From: PALSA-612 sp963846915 | GTDB taxonomy: Bacteria; Actinomycetota; Thermoleophilia; Gaiellales; Gaiellaceae | NCBI GenBank assembly: GCA_963846915.1 | Contig: CAWJXV010000004.1 | Coordinates: forward strand, 496,001-560,000 | DNA: 64,000 nt | Reading direction: 5' to 3' | Part shown: piece by piece, positions 58,379 through 64,000 of the stretch | Numbering within the stretch: position 1 is the first letter of the stretch | Layout of the letters: each line of letters begins with the position of its first letter | Made by a program: the position numbers and the translations under genes | The notes under the pieces: generated by a model | The model's input: only the letters and a program-made list of their open reading frames with translations | Told to the model about the DNA's origin: nothing | Databases searched by the model: none

Positions 58379-58486
58379 ATGTACGTCTCCCGCCGCACCC
58401 GCAAGATGCTCGCGCTCCTCGCAGCCGCCGCCCCGATCGTGGCCGCGATCCTCGTCGCGATGTCGACCGCCGCACACGGCGGCTGA
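58379..58486 (+). CDS. Possible 35-residue membrane peptide
   Basis: ATG at 58379 opens a short ORF: MYVSRRTRKM and then a hydrophobic stretch (LALLAAAAPIVAAILVAM) ending STAAHGG. The positive-inside pattern is that of a single-helix membrane peptide. No clear Shine-Dalgarno or promoter hexamer was found. The rest of the region between 58291 and 58554 holds only TAGGAT (about 58515), the likely promoter of lpdA. Confidence 0.4.
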   Translation: MYVSRRTRKMLALLAAAAPIVAAILVAMSTAAHGG

Positions 58487-58554
58487 GCGACATCGGCCGA
58501 CGGGTGTCGTGCCGCTAGGATCGAGCCGGATCAACGCGACCTCGGGAGAGCGAC

Positions 58555-59976
58555 ATGGACTGTGACGTTGCCGTCCTCGGCGGCGGGCCCGGTGGCTACA
58601 CGGCCGCGATTCGCGCGGCGCAGCTGGGCGCCAGGGCGGTGTGCATCGAGAAGGAGCCGGAGCTCGGCGGCACGTGCCTGCGCATCGGCTGCATCCCCAC
58701 CAAGGCGTGGGTGCAGACGGCGTATGCGATCCACGAGGCGGCCGAGAACTTCGCGAAGTTCGGCGTGCAGGTCGGCGAGCCACGGCTCGACATGGCCACG
58801 GCGAACGTGTGGAAGGACGGCGTCGTCAAGCAGATGACCTCGGGCGTCGCGTCGCTGTTCAAGGCGAACGGCGTCGAATGGGTGAAGGGCACCGGCCGCT
58901 TCAGGGACGCGAACACGATCGCGGTCGAGGGCGCCGAGGACGTGACGTTCTCGAGCGCCGTCGTCGCCACGGGCTCGTTCCCGCTGCGCCCGCCGATCCC
59001 GGGGCTCGACTCGCCGCGCTGCGTCGACTCCACCGGCCTGCTCGCACAGCAGGAAGTGCCTGCGCGGCTCGTCGTCCTCGGCGGCGGCATCATCGGCTGC
59101 GAGTTCGCCTCGATCTTCCAGCGCTTCGGCTCCGAGGTGACGATCGTCGAGATGCTCCCGAGCCTGATCCCGCAGGAGGACGAGGACGCGACGAAGGAGC
59201 TCGCGAAGCAGTTCAAGCGGCGCGGCATCACCGTCCACACCGGTATGCAGTGCACCGGCGTCGACGACCACGGCTCGCACCTGACCGTCCACTTCGGCCC
59301 CCCCGAGTCGGAAGAGCGAGAAACCGTGGACGCCGACCTGATGCTCGTCTCCGTCGGGCGCGGCCCGCTCGTCCAGGGGCTCGGCCTCGAGGAGATCGGC
59401 GTCCAGCTCGACCCGCGCAAGGGCATCGCCGCCGACGAGCACCGGCGCACGACCGTCCCGCACATCTACGCCGTCGGCGACTGTGTCGGCTACTGGCAGC
59501 TCGCCCACACCGCCTTCCGCGAGGGCGAGGTCGCGGCCGAGAACGCGACGGGTCACGAGGCCGTCATGGGTGACCGCGCCGTGCCCCGGCCGATCTACAC
59601 GCATCCGGAGATCGCCGGCGTCGGCCTGACCGAGGCCGCGGCGCGCGAGCAGTACGGCGACGCCGTCGCCACCGGCATGTTCCCCTGGGTCGCGAACGCC
59701 CGCGCGGTCATGCAGGCGGAGACGGTGGGCTGGGTCAAGTCGATTCACGAGACTCGCTACGGCGAGCTGCTCGGCATCGTCATCGTCGGCCCGCACGCCA
59801 CGGACCTGATCGAGGCCGGCGTCGTCGCGCTCGACGCGGAGGCGACCGTCGAGACCGTCGCCGACGGCATGACCGCCCATCCGACCCTCTCGGAAGGGAT
59901 CAAGGAGGCCGGCCTCGTGGCGCTCGGCCGGGCCATCCACCTGCCCCCGAAGCGAAAAGCCGCGGCGCCGGCCTAG
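58555..59976 (+). CDS. lpdA: Dihydrolipoyl dehydrogenase (E3)
   Basis: A 473-residue flavoprotein disulfide reductase. It has the FAD motif VAVLGGGPGGYTAAIRAAQL, the redox-active disulfide in GGTCLRIGCIPTKAW (Cys 36 and 41 region), the NAD motif VVLGGGIIGCEFASIFQRFG, the second FAD motif IYAVGDCVGYWQLAHTAFRE and the C-terminal base in GMTAHPTLSEGIKEAG. It reoxidises dihydrolipoyl groups of the E2 encoded at 48970. Unlike most genes here, it has a leader: TAGGAT about 35 nt upstream and GGGAGAG before the ATG. Confidence 0.95.
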   Translation: MDCDVAVLGGGPGGYTAAIRAAQLGARAVCIEKEPELGGTCLRIGCIPTKAWVQTAYAIHEAAENFAKFGVQVGEPRLDMATANVWKDGVVKQMTSGVASLFKANGVEWVKGTGRFRDANTIAVEGAEDVTFSSAVVATGSFPLRPPIPGLDSPRCVDSTGLLAQQEVPARLVVLGGGIIGCEFASIFQRFGSEVTIVEMLPSLIPQEDEDATKELAKQFKRRGITVHTGMQCTGVDDHGSHLTVHFGPPESEERETVDADLMLVSVGRGPLVQGLGLEEIGVQLDPRKGIAADEHRRTTVPHIYAVGDCVGYWQLAHTAFREGEVAAENATGHEAVMGDRAVPRPIYTHPEIAGVGLTEAAAREQYGDAVATGMFPWVANARAVMQAETVGWVKSIHETRYGELLGIVIVGPHATDLIEAGVVALDAEATVETVADGMTAHPTLSEGIKEAGLVALGRAIHLPPKRKAAAPA

Positions 59977-60024
59977 CGCGAGGCTCTCTGCCGCGTTAGC
60001 CTCGTACCGACGAAAGGAGTCTCG

Positions 60025-60141
60025 ATGAAGTTCCTGAACAAGAAGTCGGCGTTCATCGCAGCGCTGATCGGCGTCATCTTCTTCTGGCGGAAGAAGAAGA
60101 CCAAGGAAGGCGATCCCGTCAAGGGAAGCGAGACCCCCTAA
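60025..60141 (+). CDS. Small single-helix membrane protein
   Basis: A 38-residue protein: MKFLNKKSAFIAALIGVIFF, then WRKKKTKEGDPVKGSETP. It has a basic start, one helix and a charged cytoplasmic tail. AAAGGAG lies 6 nt before the ATG and TAGCCT at about 59997 could be its promoter. Such DUF-less short proteins are common in actinobacterial genomes but easily missed by gene finders. Function unknown. Confidence 0.68.
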   Translation: MKFLNKKSAFIAALIGVIFFWRKKKTKEGDPVKGSETP

Positions 60142-60208
60142 CCCCCTCGAGTTTGCTCTCGCTCGGCGGCCGTCGCCGGGCACGACACCGGCTTCTGAAC
60201 CGACCGAA

Positions 60209-60910
60209 CTGAAGAACGACCGCAGGCACGACGACGGGCCGGCTTCCGGCTGGCCGACGACTCCGGACGAGCTGATCCAGGCGCAGGAGGCGCTTGCAGA
60301 CGCCGCCTGGACACCGTGGCGCCCCCTCGGGCGCTTCAGCGTGGGCGCGTGCTACGCATGCTTCATGCAGGCGGAGCCCGGCCGCGGCCGCCCGGACGAC
60401 GTCGGCTGGGCCGCCGCCGTGCACGGCGAGGGCGTGGCGGTCACGAGCGCCGTCAGCCCCGAGGGGTACGAGGCGGGCATGCTCGCCCTGCGCGAGGGGC
60501 CGCTGCTCGAGGGGGCGGTGCGGGGGCTCCAGGAGCTTCCCGACGTGCTGCTCGTCGACGCCACCGGCCGCGACCATCCTCGCCGTGCCGGGGTCGCGCT
60601 CCAGCTCGGCGCCGTGCTCGGGGTCCCCACCGTCGGCCTGACCAACCGGCCGCTGCTCGCGTCCGCCGGGGATCCGGCCGACGAACGCGGCGCCGCCTCT
60701 CCGCTCACGATCGGCGACGAGCGCGTCGGCTACCTGCTGCGCACGAGGGCCGGCTCCCGTCCCATCTGCGTGCACGCCGCCTGGCGGACGATGCCCGAGA
60801 CGGCGGTCGAGATCGTGCTCTCGGTGACCGGGAAGATGCGGACGCCCGAGCCGATGCGCGCTGCGCGCTCCGCCGCCCGCGCCGCCCGCGGGCGCGACAC
60901 GCGCGCCTGA
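60209..60910 (+). CDS. Endonuclease V family protein, start uncertain
   Basis: The C-terminal 170 residues match endonuclease V: AGMLALREGPLLEGAVRGLQ (catalytic Glu), VLLVDATGRDHPRRAGVALQ (catalytic Asp and the following HPRR), VPTVGLTNRPLLASAG and YLLRTRAGSRPICVHAAWRT. The family cuts DNA or RNA next to inosine. The first catalytic Asp of the enterobacterial enzyme (GADVGF) is replaced by VGACYACF here, so activity may differ. The homologous N-terminus WPTTPDELIQAQEALADAAW lies before the first GTG (60341); the only earlier start-like codon is CTG at 60209. Confidence 0.75.
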   Translation: MKNDRRHDDGPASGWPTTPDELIQAQEALADAAWTPWRPLGRFSVGACYACFMQAEPGRGRPDDVGWAAAVHGEGVAVTSAVSPEGYEAGMLALREGPLLEGAVRGLQELPDVLLVDATGRDHPRRAGVALQLGAVLGVPTVGLTNRPLLASAGDPADERGAASPLTIGDERVGYLLRTRAGSRPICVHAAWRTMPETAVEIVLSVTGKMRTPEPMRAARSAARAARGRDTRA

Positions 60911-60944
60911 GCCGGGCTCGGCACCGCCCGATGGGGGTGCGACA

Positions 60945-63900
60945 ATGACCCTCCCCGTGGCCGCGCCGTACGTCCATCTCCACGTCCATTCCGAGTACTC
61001 GATCCTCGACGGCGCCTGCCGTATCCCCGAGCTGGCGGCACGGGCGGCCGAGCTCGAGATGCCCGCCGTCGCGCTCACGGACCACGGCTCGCTCGCGGGC
61101 GCGGTCGAGCTCTATCGCGAGGCCGGCAAGCAGGGCGTCAAGCCGATCGTCGGCTGCGAGGTCTATCTCGCGGACGACCGGCACGCGCAGGCGAAGGGCT
61201 ACGCGCACCTGACGCTGCTGGCGGAGACGAACGAGGGCTACGCCAACCTGATCAAGCTCTCGTCGCTCGGCTACCTCGAGGGCTACTACTACAAGCCGCG
61301 CGTCGACTGGGAGCTGCTCGAGCAGCACGGCAAGGGAATCGTCTGCCTCTCGGGCTGCCTCTCGGGCCGCGTCTCGCGCGCGCTCGAGGAGAGCCGGCCC
61401 GCCGACGCCGCGGCCGACCTCGACCGCCTCGTCCAGATCTTCGGCCGCGGCTCGACCTACGTCGAGATCCAGAACGCCGGCCTCGACGAGCAGGCGCGCA
61501 TCAACCCGCTGCTCGCGAAGCTCGCAGCCGGCACCGGGCTGCCTCTCGTCGCCACCGGCGACGTCCACTACCTCCGTCACGAGGACGCGCGCGCCCACGA
61601 GGCGCTGCTCTGCATCCAGTCGGGCGACTCGCTGAAGAACCCGAACCACTGGAAGTTCGACACCGACCAGTTCTACTTCAAGACCGCCGAGGAGATGGCC
61701 CTCGATTTTCCCGACTACGCCGAGGCGCTCGCGCGGACGCTCGAGATCGCGGAGCGCTGCTCGGTCGAGATCGAGCTCGGCAAGATCCTGCTGCCGAAGT
61801 TCCCGCTCCCCGACGGCCGCGACGCCTTCGAGGAGCTCGTCGAGCTCTGCGAGGCCGGGCTCGTCGAGCGGTACGGCAAGGAGACCCCCGAGCTCACCGA
61901 GCGGCTCCAGTTCGAGCTGAAGACCGTCCGCGAGATGGGCTTCGCCGACTACTTCCTGATCGTGTCCGACTTCGTGCGCTACGCGAAGCGGAACGGCATC
62001 TCGGTCGGCCCCGGCCGCGGCTCGGCGGCGGGCAGCCTCGCCGCCTACTGCCTGCAGATCACGGACGTCGACCCGATGCGCTACGGCCTCCTGTTCGAAC
62101 GCTTCCTCAACCCGGCCCGCAAGGACTTGCCGGACATGGACATCGACTTCGCGGTGGCCGGGCGCGACCGGGTGATCAACTACGTCGCCGAGAAGTACGG
62201 CCGCGACCGCGTCGCGCAGATCATCACCTTCTCGACGATGATGGCCCGCGCCGCCGTCCGCGACGCCGGGCGCGTGCTCGAGATCCCGTACGGCACGGTC
62301 GACCGGATCGCGAAGCTGATCCCGGAAGGGCCGAAGGTCTACCTGGAGGAGAGCCTCAAGCCCGGCCAGGAGCTCCGCGCCGCGTACGACGCCGACCCGA
62401 TCGTCCGCGAGATCGTCGACCTCGCAAGGCCGCTCGAAGGGCTCGTCCGCGCCGACTCGATCCACGCCGCCGGCGTGGTGATCGCCGACCGGCCGCTCAC
62501 CGACGTCGTGCCGCTGCAGCAGAAAGGATCCGACCAGGAGGTCGTCACCCAGCTCGCGATGGGCGACGTCGTCGACCTCGGCCTGCTGAAGATCGACTTC
62601 CTCGGCCTGCGCAACCTCGACGTCATCGACCAGACCGTCGAGCTGATCGGCGGCGGGTTCGACGTCGAGGAGGTCGCGCTCGACGACAAGAAGACCTACG
62701 AGATGCTCGCGCGCGGCGACGCCACCGGCGTCTTCCAGTTCGAGTCCTCGGGCATGCGCGAGGCGCTGCGCCAGGTGAAGCCGACCGAGTTCGAGGACCT
62801 GATCGCGCTCAGCGCGCTCTACCGGCCGGGGCCGATGGCGTACATCCCCGTCTACGCACGCCGCAAGAACGGGCAGGAGCAGGTCTCGTACATCGACCCG
62901 CGGCTCGAGGAGATCACGCGCCTCACCTACGGCATCTGCGTCTACCAGGAGCAGTACATGCAGATCGCCAAGCAGATCGCCGGGTTCACACCCGGCGAGG
63001 CGGAGACGCTGCGGAAAGCGATCGGCAAGAAGATCCACGAGCTGATGGCCTCGCTCGAGGGCAAGTTCATGGACGGCTGCGCGGCCACGAACACGCCGCG
63101 CCCGGTCGCCGAGCAGCTCTGGAAGGACATGCAGCAGTCGCAGGACTACTCGTTCAACAAGGCGCACTCGGCCTGCTACGCGCTGATCGCCTACCGCACG
63201 GCGTACCTGAAGGCGCACTACCCGGCGCAGTACATGGCGGCGCTGATCTCGTCCGTGATGAACACGAAGGACCGCGTGCCGTTCTACGTCAACGCGTGCC
63301 ACGAGATGGGCCTCGAGGTGCTGCCGCCGGACGTGAACGAGTCGCAGGTCGACTTCGCCGTCGTCGGCACGAAGATCCGCTTCGGGCTGAACGCGGTCAA
63401 GAACGTGGGGGAGTCGGCCTGCCGCGCGATCGTGTCCGCACGCGAGGAGGGCGGCGCCTTCACGTCGATCTGGGACTTCACGGACCGCGTCGACCCGCAG
63501 GTCGTGAACAAGCGCGCGCTCGAGTCCCTCGTCAAGTGCGGCGCGCTCGACTCCTCCGGCTCGCCGCGGATGGGGATGCTCGACGTTCTCGAGCACGCGC
63601 TCTCGTGGGGCGGGCGCCAGCAGGCCGACCGACTCGCGGGCCAGGCGTCGATCTTCGACAGTCCCGACGAGCCCGACGCGCCGCGTGAGCGGCACCATCC
63701 GGCGATCCCGTCCGAGGAGTACGACAACGGCGAGCTGCTCCGGCTCGAGAAGGAGACGCTCGGCCTGTACGTGTCCGAGCACCCGCTCGACCGCGTCCGC
63801 GACCAGCTCCGCCGCCGCGTCGACCTTCCCCTCGCCGAGCTCGAGCGCCGCCGCGACGGCGAGGTCGTGACCATCGGCGGCATCGTCTCGGCGCTCAAGC

Positions 63901-64000
63901 AGCTGACGACGAAGAAGGGCGACCCGATGGTGTTCGCACGTCTCGACGATCTCACCGGCGGCGCCGAGATCGTCGTCTTCAACTCCGTCTACACGGCGTC
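60945..64000 (+). CDS. dnaE: DNA polymerase III alpha subunit (3' end outside the window)
   Basis: About 1018 residues are present. The PHP domain opens with YVHLHVHSEYSILDGA and has ALTDHGSLAGAVELYREAGK. The polymerase core includes SVGPGRGSAAGSLAAYCLQI, the catalytic Asp residues in PDMDIDFAVAGRDRVI, ADSIHAAGVVIADRPL and ALYRPGPMAYIPVYARRKNG. The window ends in the OB-fold region; full-length proteins have about 1150 residues. ATG 60945 or GTG 60957 can be the start; GACAAT overlaps the former and might serve as -10 for the latter. It is the replicative polymerase of the DnaE1 type. Confidence 0.95.
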   Translation, partial: MTLPVAAPYVHLHVHSEYSILDGACRIPELAARAAELEMPAVALTDHGSLAGAVELYREAGKQGVKPIVGCEVYLADDRHAQAKGYAHLTLLAETNEGYANLIKLSSLGYLEGYYYKPRVDWELLEQHGKGIVCLSGCLSGRVSRALEESRPADAAADLDRLVQIFGRGSTYVEIQNAGLDEQARINPLLAKLAAGTGLPLVATGDVHYLRHEDARAHEALLCIQSGDSLKNPNHWKFDTDQFYFKTAEEMALDFPDYAEALARTLEIAERCSVEIELGKILLPKFPLPDGRDAFEELVELCEAGLVERYGKETPELTERLQFELKTVREMGFADYFLIVSDFVRYAKRNGISVGPGRGSAAGSLAAYCLQITDVDPMRYGLLFERFLNPARKDLPDMDIDFAVAGRDRVINYVAEKYGRDRVAQIITFSTMMARAAVRDAGRVLEIPYGTVDRIAKLIPEGPKVYLEESLKPGQELRAAYDADPIVREIVDLARPLEGLVRADSIHAAGVVIADRPLTDVVPLQQKGSDQEVVTQLAMGDVVDLGLLKIDFLGLRNLDVIDQTVELIGGGFDVEEVALDDKKTYEMLARGDATGVFQFESSGMREALRQVKPTEFEDLIALSALYRPGPMAYIPVYARRKNGQEQVSYIDPRLEEITRLTYGICVYQEQYMQIAKQIAGFTPGEAETLRKAIGKKIHELMASLEGKFMDGCAATNTPRPVAEQLWKDMQQSQDYSFNKAHSACYALIAYRTAYLKAHYPAQYMAALISSVMNTKDRVPFYVNACHEMGLEVLPPDVNESQVDFAVVGTKIRFGLNAVKNVGESACRAIVSAREEGGAFTSIWDFTDRVDPQVVNKRALESLVKCGALDSSGSPRMGMLDVLEHALSWGGRQQADRLAGQASIFDSPDEPDAPRERHHPAIPSEEYDNGELLRLEKETLGLYVSEHPLDRVRDQLRRRVDLPLAELERRRDGEVVTIGGIVSALKQLTTKKGDPMVFARLDDLTGGAEIVVFNSVYTA

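Noticed and set aside
60705..63782. Minus-strand ORF of 1025 codons opposite dnaE
   Set aside because: High-GC antisense shadow: the plus strand encodes all DnaE motifs, while the minus frame is a repetitive Arg/Leu/Asp/Val-rich protein without recognisable motifs.

Overview
This is a 64 kb piece of a high-GC (roughly 70%) actinobacterial chromosome. The gene content (thrS-infC-rpmI-rplT-trmH next to pheST, tatAC, argR, several class III cyclases fused to AAA or SARP modules, a PcrA-type helicase with C-terminal extension, dnaE) fits a soil or sediment member of the class Thermoleophilia (Gaiellales/Solirubrobacterales type). The lineage is an inference from gene style, not a measurement. No transposase, integrase, phage module or CRISPR array was seen.

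Layout. 0.1-5.9 kb: a secreted beta-propeller protein, then a cobalamin riboswitch driving btuF-btuC-btuD. 5.9-11.1 kb: an AlkZ-related winged-helix protein, cinA, pcrA, an Eis-like acetyltransferase and a tRNA-Val(GAC) gene carrying a perfect 22-nt internal tandem duplication. 11.2-25.8 kb: a signalling and accessory stretch with two large cyclase proteins, small transporters, a Cj0069-type ATP-grasp/NTF2 pair, an RsbW-like ATPase and secreted hypothetical proteins. 25.8-33.7 kb: tatA-tatC and the translation block thrS, infC, rpmI, rplT, a GNAT and a SpoU methyltransferase. 33.7-39.2 kb: five opposite-strand genes (DUF2716-like, FAD-linked oxidase, DUF2207, lemA, methyltransferase) that split the translation block from pheS-pheT (39.5-42.9 kb). 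42.9-47.0 kb: secreted beta-helix and polyproline lipoprotein-like genes, argR, a PRC-barrel protein and an internally duplicated hypothetical protein. 47.0-50.2 kb: 2-oxoacid dehydrogenase E1-alpha, E1-beta and E2; the matching E3 (lpdA) is at 58.6 kb. Between them are an arginase-family enzyme, a LuxR-HTH remnant, an MFS exporter, tiny ORFs and a 3.5 kb SARP-cyclase-AAA regulator. 60.2-64.0 kb: an endonuclease V family gene and dnaE, which runs off the window.

Two window-wide patterns matter more than any single gene. First, at least fourteen start codons lie 6-8 nt downstream of a TANNNT hexamer with no Shine-Dalgarno sequence, the arrangement expected for leaderless transcripts; in several cases the hexamer includes the stop codon of the preceding gene or is shared by divergent genes. 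Second, eleven single extra nucleotides break nine otherwise well-formed genes (near 1714, 14861, 27358, 33788, 47970, 48446, 50924, 50979, 52365, 53976 and 55348); removing one base at each restores a plausible family-like protein. A twelfth, less certain event lies at the start of the MFS gene at 27.6 kb. Insertion-type sequencing error is the simplest explanation, but the consistent direction deserves a check. Frameshifted genes are annotated here over their reconstructed extent.
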